This document shows, in pieces, positions 6,832 through 13,437 of a DNA stretch of 13,437 nucleotides. The stretch is from positions 1-13,437 of the forward strand of contig CAUGNQ010000054.1 of assembly GCA_959600835.1 (NCBI GenBank), read 5' to 3'. A program made the translations under genes and the position numbers. A model generated the notes under the pieces. The model searched no databases. It saw nothing but the letters and a program-made list of their open reading frames with translations, and was not told the DNA's origin. Position 1 is the stretch's first letter. The number at the start of each line of letters is the position of its first letter. The stretch is from an uncultured Collinsella sp. (GTDB taxonomy: Bacteria; Actinomycetota; Coriobacteriia; Coriobacteriales; Coriobacteriaceae).

Positions 6832-7867
6832 TTCCGCCGACCTCGCCTCGTGCGAGTCTGCAGATATTCAGCGGCGCATCCTCGAGCTCATCGAGGGTGC
6901 GTCCTCCATTGCGATTTCGGGACATACTTCTCCCGATGGCGATGCCTTGGGCTCCGTGTTGGGTCTGGGCCTTTCGCTCATGAAGTTTTTTCCCAACAAG
7001 GACATTGCGCTGCTGTTGGCAGACGATGACCCGGTTCCGCGTATCTACCGCTTTATGGAAGGCTCCGATCGCCTGGTGCCGGCATCTGCGTACACCGGCA
7101 ATCCTGACCTGTTCATCTCGGTGGACGTACCGGTCGTAGAGCGCCTGAACAACTCCGCCGAGGTGCTTCGTCGCTCCAAGCATGTGGTGTGCTTCGATCA
7201 CCATCCGGCGCGCGAGGAGTTTGCCGAGCTCAGCCTGAGGCGCGTCGAAGCTGCAGCCTGCGCCATGATCATCGACCGCTTCTTGGACAATTGCGGCATT
7301 GTCGCACGTGATGGCGTTGCGACCTGCCTGCTGTGTGGCTTGGTTACCGATACCGGCCGTTTTCAGTATCAAAATGCCGATGCAGCCGCGTTCCATGCAG
7401 CCTCGCGTCTGGTTGCCCACGGTGCCGATCCGGCGCGTGTGGCACTCGAGGTTTACCAGAGCATGCGCGTTGAGTTTTTGCACCTCAAGTCCATCGTTAT
7501 GGGCCGCATCAAGACGGTGGCCCACGGGCGCGTCGCATATAGCTACGCGTACCAGAGTGACCTTGAGGCCTGCGGTGTCACCTCGGATGAGTGCGACGGT
7601 CTGGTTGACGTGGTGCGCTCGGTGATGGGCGTCGAGGTCTGCCTGTTCCTGAAGGGCATTGAGGGCGATACCAAGGTGCGCGGCAACCTGCGCTCCAAGG
7701 GTGACCTCAACGTGTCCGAGATCGCTGCTGCCTTTGGCGGAGGCGGACATCCCGCTGCCGCCGGTTTCTCCAACAACGGAACGATTCTCGAGACGCTCAC
7801 CGTGGCACTTCCCATGCTGGCCGAACTGGTAGGGGAGGATCCCGCTTCGGTGACCGTCGAGCTTTAA
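6824..7867 (+). CDS. nrnA: DHH-family phosphoesterase, NrnA-like oligoribonuclease/pAp phosphatase
   Basis: NrnA-type enzymes degrade 2-5-nt RNA fragments and dephosphorylate pAp in the cytoplasm using manganese. The 347-residue length fits. DHH domain motifs: SGHTSPDGDALGS (32-44, motif with D38 and D40), an aspartate after strand FISV (D101), the DHH triad (125-127) and VTDTGRF (175-180, D176). The C-terminal DHHA1 domain ends with the substrate-binding GGGGHPAAAGF (305-315). All expected metal ligands are present. The ATG at 6824 overlaps rbfA by 8 bases and has AGGAGG 9 bases upstream. This gene commonly sits between rbfA and truB in Gram-positive bacteria, which supports the assignment. 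The family is certain; the exact split between nano-RNA and pAp activity is not visible from sequence. It could instead be a c-di-AMP/pApA hydrolase, but it lacks GGDEF and membrane parts. Confidence 0.9.
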   Translation: MTNSADLASCESADIQRRILELIEGASSIAISGHTSPDGDALGSVLGLGLSLMKFFPNKDIALLLADDDPVPRIYRFMEGSDRLVPASAYTGNPDLFISVDVPVVERLNNSAEVLRRSKHVVCFDHHPAREEFAELSLRRVEAAACAMIIDRFLDNCGIVARDGVATCLLCGLVTDTGRFQYQNADAAAFHAASRLVAHGADPARVALEVYQSMRVEFLHLKSIVMGRIKTVAHGRVAYSYAYQSDLEACGVTSDECDGLVDVVRSVMGVEVCLFLKGIEGDTKVRGNLRSKGDLNVSEIAAAFGGGGHPAAAGFSNNGTILETLTVALPMLAELVGEDPASVTVEL

Positions 7868-7882
7868 CTTTTTGGATGGTAC

Positions 7883-8815
7883 ATGGCTCGTCGTACGCCT
7901 TCTCAACTGAATATGCTGCTCGCCGTCGATAAGCCGATGGGCTGCACGTCCCACGATGTGGTTTCGCAATGTCGGCGCGCCCTCCATGAGCGGCGCGTCG
8001 GCCATGCCGGCACGCTCGACCCCATGGCATCGGGTGTCATGGTGGTTGGTGTGGGCCAGGCCACCCGTCTGCTGGGCATGCTCACGCTCGATACCAAAAG
8101 CTACGTCGCCGACATCTCGTTTGGCGCCGAGACCAATACCGATGATGCGGAGGGCGAGGCGGTCCGCACGGTGGCTGTTGCCAACGAGCTCCGCGATCCT
8201 GCCTATGCCCGTGAGCGCTTGGCCGCTATGCTGGGTCCGCAGACGCAGGTGCCGCCGGCGTTTTCGGCTATCTCGGTCAATGGCGTTCGCGCCTACAAGT
8301 CTGCTCGCGAGGGCAATGCGGTGGACCTACCTCCGCGCCCCGTCGAGGTCTATGCCGCCGACCTGATCGCCGTGGGAGGCGAAGGTGATACGTGTGTGTG
8401 GACCGTGGCGTTCTCAGTGAGCAAGGGCACCTACATTCGTGCGCTCGCTCGCGATTTGGGCCGCGCCTGCGAGAGCGCCGCGCACATTTCCGCGCTGCGC
8501 CGCACGGCCTCCGGTGTTGTTTCCATTGGCGCTTGTCATGCGGTCGAGGAGCTTTCTCCCGAGTCCGCGGCTGGCTTTGCCCTGGATCCCATTGCGGCCC
8601 TGGGCGCCACGCGTGTTGACTTGCCGGGCAATCTTGCCGACGATCTGCTCTGCGGCCGACGCATTCCCGTTGAGCGTGCGCTTGCCGATTTCGATACCTC
8701 GAAGTCGCCTTTTGCGTTGGTGCTCGATGGGGGACTCAAGGCGCTTGCCCGCATTGAGAGTGGCCGCTTTGTCATGGAGCACGTGTTTCCGCAGGCAATC
8801 GGCGGTGTTCGATGA
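7883..8815 (+). CDS. truB: tRNA pseudouridine(55) synthase TruB
   Basis: TruB converts U55 of the tRNA T-loop to pseudouridine and also acts as a tRNA chaperone. The 310-residue protein has the N-terminal LLAVDKPMGCTSHDVV motif (12-27), the catalytic motif GHAGTLDPMASG (40-51, catalytic Asp46) and SVSKGTYIRALARDLG (178-193). A short C-terminal, PUA-like segment follows about residue 245. Start choice: ATG 7883 gives a 10-residue leader before the conserved region and has only a close, weak SD (GGATGG, 3 bases upstream). Met11 (ATG 7913) would match many family starts but has no SD. The gap to nrnA is 15 bases, and the stop overlaps the ribF start as ATGA. Fully typical otherwise. Confidence 0.94.
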   Translation: MARRTPSQLNMLLAVDKPMGCTSHDVVSQCRRALHERRVGHAGTLDPMASGVMVVGVGQATRLLGMLTLDTKSYVADISFGAETNTDDAEGEAVRTVAVANELRDPAYARERLAAMLGPQTQVPPAFSAISVNGVRAYKSAREGNAVDLPPRPVEVYAADLIAVGGEGDTCVWTVAFSVSKGTYIRALARDLGRACESAAHISALRRTASGVVSIGACHAVEELSPESAAGFALDPIAALGATRVDLPGNLADDLLCGRRIPVERALADFDTSKSPFALVLDGGLKALARIESGRFVMEHVFPQAIGGVR

Positions 8816-9819
8816 TGTTGTCCGCTCGCGAGCTCGCGCGTATCTTTTTCGAGGGCGAGTCGGACGAGGCTCGCATCGTTGCTGCCGATACGTTTGATGA
8901 GTGCGAGCACTTGGGTGCCGCATCGATCGCCATTGGCGTGTTCGATGGCGTGCACCGTGGACACCAGGAGCTCATTGCGGCGCTCGTCCGTGATGCCCGC
9001 GCCCATGGCTGCAAGGCGGTCGTAGTTACCTTCGATCCCGACCCGGACGTTGTCGTGAGCCCTTCGCCCGCTCAAAAATTGATGACGACGGCCGACCGTC
9101 TGCATGCCCTGGCTCAAACCGGGGTCGATGCGGTGGTGGCCGTTCCCTTTACGCCTGAGGTTGCGGCGCTTGACCATGTTGATTTTCTCTCGCTGGTGTC
9201 GCGTCTGGTCGACATTCGATCGATTCGCGTTGGCAGCGACTTTAGGCTGGGTCGTGGCGGTGCTTCCGGTGTTGCCGAGATGCGCGCCTGGGGTGCCGAG
9301 CGCGGCGTTGACGTATACGGGCACGACTTGCTTTGCGAGGGCGGTGAGGCCATTTGCGCCACCCGCATTCGTCATGAGCTGGGACAGGGCCATGTGGAGC
9401 TTGCTGCTGAGTTGCTCGGCCGCCCGTATATGGTGCGCGGCGGTGTTATTCGCGGCCGTCACGAGGGTTCTGGCATGGGCTTTCCCACGGCAAACCTACA
9501 TGTTCCCGACGGCATTCAGGTGCCTGCCGATGGCGTGTATGAGGGCCTGGTGCTGGTCAACGACATCGTGTGGCCCGCTGCCGTTAACGTCGGACTGCCG
9601 CCGACGTATGCTGACGATGCGGCATCTGCGCATCTCGAAGCCAACTTAATTGGGTATACGGGCGACCTGTACGGCGCTTCCGTTTCGCTGGCGTTTACGC
9701 GCTGGCTGCGTCCGTCGCGCGTGTTCGATTCGCTGGATGAGTTGATCGCGACCGTCGAGGGTAATATCGAAGATATTCGTCACAACTTGGGCGAGCAGGG
9801 GGTGAGTATCCGTGATTAG
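8812..9819 (+). CDS. ribF: Bifunctional riboflavin kinase/FMN adenylyltransferase (FAD synthase)
   Basis: RibF phosphorylates riboflavin to FMN and adenylates FMN to FAD. The 335-residue protein has an N-terminal nucleotidyltransferase module with IGVFDGVHRGH (41-51, the HxGH-type ATP site) and VTFDPDPD (72-79). A central GSDFRLGRGGASG (141-153) follows. The C-terminal riboflavin kinase module has GMGFPTANLHVP (221-232, PTAN motif), VNVGLPPTY (258-266), a probable catalytic Glu276 and GDLYG (284-288). Both activities look intact. The stretch before the first strand (1-36) is longer than in the Bacillus protein. Starts at 8812 and 8815 are equally possible (ATGATG); the first overlaps the truB stop by 4 bases and suggests coupling. 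The 3' end overlaps dnaG by 8 bases. rpsO, which often follows ribF in Firmicutes, is not here. Confidence 0.93.
   Translation: MMLSARELARIFFEGESDEARIVAADTFDECEHLGAASIAIGVFDGVHRGHQELIAALVRDARAHGCKAVVVTFDPDPDVVVSPSPAQKLMTTADRLHALAQTGVDAVVAVPFTPEVAALDHVDFLSLVSRLVDIRSIRVGSDFRLGRGGASGVAEMRAWGAERGVDVYGHDLLCEGGEAICATRIRHELGQGHVELAAELLGRPYMVRGGVIRGRHEGSGMGFPTANLHVPDGIQVPADGVYEGLVLVNDIVWPAAVNVGLPPTYADDAASAHLEANLIGYTGDLYGASVSLAFTRWLRPSRVFDSLDELIATVEGNIEDIRHNLGEQGVSIRD
9797..9814 (+). promoter_or_regulatory. SD and GTG start that define dnaG
   Basis: AGGGGGTGA (9797-9805) lies 6 bases before GTG 9812. The GTG opens the frame exactly where primases begin, about 30 residues before the zinc motif. The nearest ATG (9822) is out of frame. 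The SD and start are inside ribF, whose TAG follows at 9817, so initiation is likely coupled to ribF termination. Confidence 0.75.
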
Positions 9820-11920
9820 CGATGAGGAAAAAGACCAGGTACGCGCTGCGTCCGACTTAGTTGCCATCGTGCAGGAAACGGTTGAGCTCAAGCCCCGCGG
9901 CCATGAGTTTTGGGGTTGCTGCCCCTTCCATGGCGAAAAGACGCCTTCTTTCCACATTATCCCCGCTACGCAGGTCTGGCACTGCTTTGGCTGCGGCGAA
10001 GGCGGCGACGTCTTCACCTATATCATGAAGCGCGAAAACCTGAGCTTTCCCGAGTCAATCCGCTATTTGGCCGATCGTGCGGGTATTGAGCTGCACGACA
10101 CCGGAGATCGTCGCGAGCGCGGTACCAAGCGTGCCCGCATCTACGATCTGTGTGCCGAGACCGCCCAGTTCTACCACACCATGCTTATGCGCGGTAAGGA
10201 CGGCCGTCCACGCGAGTACTTTGCCAGCCGTGGTATGGGTGGCGACGTCTGCCGCCGCTACTGCCTGGGCTTTGCACCGGGCCGCAACGCGCTGGTGTCG
10301 CACCTGTCCCAGGCGGGTTTTACCCCGCAGGAGATGATCGACGCCAACGTTGCCGTGAGCCGCGGGCGCGGGCAGCTTGCCGACCGCTTCTACGACCGCG
10401 TGATGTTTCCCATCTTTGACGAGCAGGGTCACAACATTGCCTTTGGCGGGCGCATCATGGGTGACGGCCAACCCAAGTACCTCAACACCGCCGAGACGAG
10501 CGTGTTCCATAAAAAGCGAAACCTCTATGGCTTTAACTGGGCCAAGGAGTTTATCGTCGCGCAGGATACGGCCATCGTGGTGGAGGGCTATACCGATTGT
10601 ATCGCCTGCTGGGAGGCGGGGATCAAAAACGTTGTCGCCACGCTGGGCACCGCGCTCACGGAGCATCACGTCAAGACGCTCACCCGCTTTGCCAAGCGTA
10701 TCGTGTATATGTTCGATGGCGATGCCGCGGGCCAGAAGGCCGCCCGTCGCGCGATTCAATTTATCGAGCAGGATTCGATGGACCTGCGCTGCGTGGTGCT
10801 GCCCGACGGCAACGACCCCATGGAGTTCATCACAGCGCATGGTGGACAGGAGCTTCAGGCGCGCATCGACGCTGCCGAGCCGCTCATGGACTTTGTCTAC
10901 CGTTCGCTGCAGGAGTCGAGTGACATCACCACGCCGGGCGGTCGTGCCAAGGCGCTGGAAGATGCGCTGACGCTTATCTATCCGCTGCGCGATAGCTACA
11001 TGATCGACACATACTTTATCCAGATTGCCGATCTGCTGGGTTTGGATCTGGAGACGGTTCGCGCGAGTTCGGGTCGCGTGTTTCGCGATGTCGCCAAGCG
11101 CGAAGATGCGGAACGACGTCGTGAGCAGAACTATGAACGCCAGCGGGCGCAAGCCGAGCGCTCTGGTAGCGCGGGCGGTCGGACGTCTGGTTCGCAGGGG
11201 GCATCTCGCGGTGCTTGGGCATCGGGCGCGACGCCGCCGGTGTCCGCGCCGGTCGAAGAAGAGCCGTATGACTACGTCCCGCTCGATGCCTACGGTGCCG
11301 CGCCCGTGGAGGTCGTCGACGACCTGCCGCCGATCGATGTGCCTGATGGTATGGGTGCTGTGCCTGTGACTGATGGTTCGGGCGCTCCGGCTGCGGCGGC
11401 GCCGATGGTTCTTACTGATCTTGAGCGCAAGTCCTTGGCAGGGGAGCGCGAGCTGTTGACGATGCTCACGAGCTACCCCGACCTGTTCCGCACGTATGCC
11501 GACCGCATCTGCTCTATCGAGTGGGTTGACCCACGTCACGAGTCCATCGCATGGGCCGTTCTGGCAACGCCGCCGGGAACCGATCCTGCAGCCTGCATGG
11601 ATGCGGCGCGCTCGGTCTGTCCCGAGGCGGCAACGCTTGTGAGTGCCGGGCGCATCTCCGCGACGAGCAAGCACCCCACCGAGACGAACATCGTGTTCAT
11701 GCTCGATACGCTCGAGCTCTACACCATCAAGCGCCGCATGCGTGCCGCACAGGCCAAGCTGCGCCAGGACCGTTCGCTCGATGATGGGGCCCGTCGCGCG
11801 CTGACCGTGCAGGCCGCGCAGGATTCGCAGCGTCAACGCGAGCTGCAAAAGTCTATCGGCGGCGTGGCGGACCCGTTCCGTTTGATCGGTCTGGAGGCCG
11901 CAGGCACCGAACAGGCCTAG
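9812..11920 (+). CDS. dnaG: DNA primase DnaG
   Basis: DnaG makes RNA primers for replication at the fork together with the replicative helicase. Domains: CHC2 zinc-binding domain with CPFHGEKTPSF (37-47) and WHCFGCGEGGD (56-66), ligands C37, H40, C58 and C61. The RNA-polymerase core has FGGRIMGDGQPKYLNT (211-226). The Toprim fold has VVEGYTD (256-262, Glu258) and DGDAAG (302-307, Asp302/Asp304), the metal-binding acids. A long low-complexity linker (about 432-533) is first Arg/Glu-rich, then Ser/Gly-rich, then acidic and Pro/Ala-rich. A helicase-interaction-like helical domain (about 535-682) ends the protein. Its 702 residues exceed E. coli (581) and Bacillus (603), mainly because of the linker. 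Start is GTG 9812. The stop is 110 bases before rpoD and no clear terminator intervenes, so some readthrough into rpoD is likely. Confidence 0.96.
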   Translation: MISDEEKDQVRAASDLVAIVQETVELKPRGHEFWGCCPFHGEKTPSFHIIPATQVWHCFGCGEGGDVFTYIMKRENLSFPESIRYLADRAGIELHDTGDRRERGTKRARIYDLCAETAQFYHTMLMRGKDGRPREYFASRGMGGDVCRRYCLGFAPGRNALVSHLSQAGFTPQEMIDANVAVSRGRGQLADRFYDRVMFPIFDEQGHNIAFGGRIMGDGQPKYLNTAETSVFHKKRNLYGFNWAKEFIVAQDTAIVVEGYTDCIACWEAGIKNVVATLGTALTEHHVKTLTRFAKRIVYMFDGDAAGQKAARRAIQFIEQDSMDLRCVVLPDGNDPMEFITAHGGQELQARIDAAEPLMDFVYRSLQESSDITTPGGRAKALEDALTLIYPLRDSYMIDTYFIQIADLLGLDLETVRASSGRVFRDVAKREDAERRREQNYERQRAQAERSGSAGGRTSGSQGASRGAWASGATPPVSAPVEEEPYDYVPLDAYGAAPVEVVDDLPPIDVPDGMGAVPVTDGSGAPAAAAPMVLTDLERKSLAGERELLTMLTSYPDLFRTYADRICSIEWVDPRHESIAWAVLATPPGTDPAACMDAARSVCPEAATLVSAGRISATSKHPTETNIVFMLDTLELYTIKRRMRAAQAKLRQDRSLDDGARRALTVQAAQDSQRQRELQKSIGGVADPFRLIGLEAAGTEQA

Positions 11921-11966
11921 ATGTTGTGGTCAACCAGCGTATTCTCGCCTATATCCAGTCCTCTTT

Positions 11967-11998
11967 TTGGGTATAGACGCCTATGTGTGTGCTAAAGT
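11967..11998 (+). promoter_or_regulatory. Probable extended -10 promoter upstream of rpoD
   Basis: TGCTAAAGT (11990-11998) is an extended -10 element (TGN plus TAAAGT). A TTGGGT (11967-11972) lies upstream but at 20 bases, longer than the optimum of 17, so the -35 contact is weak at best. The start site would fall near 12003-12006, leaving a leader of about 25-28 bases that includes the rpoD SD. A 5-bp dyad AGTCC-TGT-GGACT (12003-12015) covers the predicted start site and might be an operator or chance. Confidence 0.45.
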
Positions 11999-12015
11999 AT
12001 TGAGTCCTGTGGACT

Positions 12016-13380
12016 ATGAAGGGAGAATCTGTGCCAAAAAAGACAGAGAGCACGGGTACTGGGCTGGAATCCTACGTTGCAAAGCTCATGGGCAACGGCT
12101 CAAACAGGACTTCGGTAACCGAGGACGAGATTCAGGTCGCCCTGAAGGATATCGATGTTTCTGACGAGCAGCTCACCGCGGTGTATTCCGCGCTGCGCAA
12201 CAGCGGCATCCAGATTATCTCCGCGAGCGGTAACGACGACGCGCCCATGGACGTCGACGATGACGATAACGATACCGATACCGACGATTTCGATGATGAC
12301 GACGAGCACGATTCCGGCTCGCTCGACGATCACGAGCTCAAGATGGCCCGTCAGGCCGATGCCGAGATGGGTTCTTCCAAGAGCAAGAAGAAGCGCACCG
12401 TGCGCACGTCCCGTTCACGCTCCCGCGTGCGTGGCATCGATGCCTCCACGGTGATGCTGACCGGCGATCCGGTTCGTATGTACCTCAAAGAGATCGGCAA
12501 GGTCGACCTGCTGACCGCTTCCGAAGAGGTCGATCTGGCTATGAAGATCGAGGCCGGTCTTGAGGCCACCGAGAAGCTCGAGGCTGCCGATGCCGGTGAG
12601 CTCGAGCTCACGCGTGCCGAGATGCGTCGTCTTACGCGCATTGAGAACGTCGGCCTCGAAGCTAAGCAGGCACTCATCAGCGCAAACCTGCGTCTGGTCG
12701 TCTCCATCGCCAAGCGCTATGTCGGCCGCGGCATGCTGTTCCTTGACCTGATCCAGGAGGGCAACCTCGGTCTGATTCGCGCCGTCGAGAAGTTCGACTA
12801 CCAGAAGGGCTTCAAGTTCTCCACGTACGCCACGTGGTGGATCCGTCAGGCCATTACGCGCGCTATCGCCGACCAGGCCCGTACCATCCGTATTCCCGTG
12901 CATATGGTCGAGACTATCAACAAGCTCGTCCGCGTGCAGCGCCAGCTCCTTCAGGACCTGGGTCGCGACCCGACCCCCGAGGAGATCGGTGCCGAGATGG
13001 ACATGAGCGCCGACCGCGTCCGCGAGATCCAGAAGATCTCGCAGGAGCCCGTGTCGCTCGAGACCCCCATCGGCGAGGAAGAGGATTCCCAGCTGGGCGA
13101 CTTCATCGAGGACTCCCAGGCAATCGTTCCGCCCGATGCCGCCAGCTTCTCCATGCTGCAGGAGCAGCTCACTCAGGTGCTCGACTCGCTTGCCGATCGT
13201 GAGCGCAAGGTTATCGAGCTGCGCTTTGGCCTTGTCGACGGACATCCCCGCACGCTCGAGGAAGTCGGCCGCGAGTTTGGCGTCACGCGCGAGCGTATCC
13301 GCCAGATCGAGTCCAAGACCTTGGCCAAGCTCCGCCACCCGAGCCGCAGCAGCAAGCTGAAGGACTATATCGAGTCTTAG
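12016..13380 (+). CDS. rpoD: Primary RNA polymerase sigma factor (RpoD/SigA)
   Basis: The primary sigma factor directs RNA polymerase to housekeeping promoters. Counted from ATG 12016: region 1.1-like helices (15-68), an Asp-rich segment (74-108) and a basic Lys/Arg/Ser segment (120-140). Region 1.2 (about 143-180) starts TVMLTGDPVRMYLKEIG. Regions 2.1-2.4 (220-285) include RLVVSIAKRYVGRG, DLIQEGNLGLIRAVEKFDY and the -10 recognition sequence STYATWWIRQAI. Region 3 (about 300-345) and the 3.2 finger (GEEEDSQLGDFIED) follow. Region 4 holds LEEVGREFGVTRERIRQIESKTLAKLRHP (415-442), the -35-binding helix-turn-helix. The long non-conserved region of E. coli sigma-70 is absent, as usual outside proteobacteria. 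The full set of group 1 regions makes an alternative sigma unlikely. The start is more likely GTG 12031 (449 residues). Two stops occur in tandem (TAG TAG). Confidence 0.95.
   Translation: MKGESVPKKTESTGTGLESYVAKLMGNGSNRTSVTEDEIQVALKDIDVSDEQLTAVYSALRNSGIQIISASGNDDAPMDVDDDDNDTDTDDFDDDDEHDSGSLDDHELKMARQADAEMGSSKSKKKRTVRTSRSRSRVRGIDASTVMLTGDPVRMYLKEIGKVDLLTASEEVDLAMKIEAGLEATEKLEAADAGELELTRAEMRRLTRIENVGLEAKQALISANLRLVVSIAKRYVGRGMLFLDLIQEGNLGLIRAVEKFDYQKGFKFSTYATWWIRQAITRAIADQARTIRIPVHMVETINKLVRVQRQLLQDLGRDPTPEEIGAEMDMSADRVREIQKISQEPVSLETPIGEEEDSQLGDFIEDSQAIVPPDAASFSMLQEQLTQVLDSLADRERKVIELRFGLVDGHPRTLEEVGREFGVTRERIRQIESKTLAKLRHPSRSSKLKDYIES
12019..12033 (+). promoter_or_regulatory. SD selecting the GTG start of rpoD
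   Basis: AAGGGAG (12019-12025) is 5 bases before GTG 12031. The upstream in-frame ATG at 12016 has no SD in front of it, and its own codons contain this SD. I therefore prefer GTG 12031 as the start, giving 449 residues and a basic VPKKT opening. Confidence 0.65.
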
Positions 13381-13381
13381 T

Positions 13382-13411
13382 AGTTACGGCGTTTTACCAA
13401 ACGCCGTAACT
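13382..13411 (+). repeat. Perfect 13-bp inverted repeat immediately after rpoD
   Basis: Arms 13382-13394 and 13399-13411 (core GTTACGGCG/CGCCGTAAC) are exact reverse complements around a TACC loop. The repeat overlaps the second of two tandem stop codons. It is not followed by a T-tract, so it is an atypical terminator, an mRNA 3'-stabilising stem, or a protein-binding site. A second GC stem (13412-13416 GCCCG with 13425-13429 CGGGC) follows directly and the window then ends. Confidence 0.8.
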
Positions 13412-13437
13412 GCCCGACGCTGCGCGGGCACCAGAGC

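Noticed and set aside
7913..7915. Met11 as the true TruB start
   Set aside because: It fits family length, but no SD precedes it; ATG 7883 has at least a weak one. Left as an alternative.
6728..8005. A 425-codon minus-strand frame across rbfA, nrnA and truB
   Set aside because: It crosses three genes with clear conserved motifs; its own sequence shows no domain.
10055..11848. A 597-codon open frame on the minus strand opposite dnaG
   Set aside because: Shadow frame of the same kind; no motifs and fully covered by DnaG motifs on the plus strand.
11923..11934. Short stem GTTG/CAAC after dnaG as a terminator
   Set aside because: Only 4 bp and the nearest T-run (11964-11968) is about 30 bases away.
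1..13437. CRISPR array, insertion sequence, prophage, tRNA or rRNA
   Set aside because: No direct-repeat arrays, transposase motifs, terminal inverted repeats or cloverleaf-like sequences were seen; the gene content is housekeeping throughout.

Overview
The window is a GC-rich, gene-dense bacterial chromosome segment. Gene order, strong codon bias towards G/C-ending codons, Shine-Dalgarno (SD) spaced starts, a lipoprotein with a Gram-positive style signal and the protein sequences point to a high-GC Actinomycetota. My best guess is a Coriobacteriia/Collinsella-like genome. That assignment is inference from pattern recognition, not a database result.

Layout. Positions 1-812 hold the 3' end of leuS (leucyl-tRNA synthetase). 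It faces a small minus-strand lipoprotein gene (917-1489) across a probably shared, bidirectional intrinsic terminator (840-876). A 370-base gap (1490-1859) carries a good sigma-70/SigA-type promoter and, between that promoter and rimP, a complete intrinsic-terminator hairpin. From 1860 to 11920 the plus strand reads rimP, nusA, infB, rbfA, nrnA-like DHH phosphoesterase, truB, ribF and dnaG. The junctions are very tight, with gaps or overlaps of 1 to 91 bases and three of them true overlaps. After 110 bases with a probable extended -10 promoter comes rpoD/sigA (12016 or, preferred, 12031 to 13380), followed by two tandem hairpins at the window edge.

Function. The cluster joins two classic information-processing operons. 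One is the transcription/translation-initiation set: RimP and RbfA mature the 30S subunit, NusA controls elongation and termination, IF-2 starts translation, and TruB modifies tRNA U55. The other is the macromolecular-synthesis pair, DnaG primase and the primary sigma factor. A nano-RNA/pAp phosphatase and the FMN/FAD synthase sit between them. The terminator in the rimP leader suggests the whole operon is controlled by premature termination, possibly by NusA itself.

Most of the window is ordinary housekeeping; I see no mobile element, CRISPR array, tRNA, rRNA or defence system. The items most worth a second look are: a Cys/His cluster (C-x9-C-x10-C-x2-H) appended to NusA, together with the absence of ylxR and the L7Ae-like gene between nusA and infB; the leader terminator before rimP; substitutions in highly conserved motifs of IF-2 (the switch I His is Ala) and LeuRS (KMSKS reads TMSKS); the acidic/basic insert in the sigma factor; and the long perfect hairpin after rpoD that lacks a T-tract.
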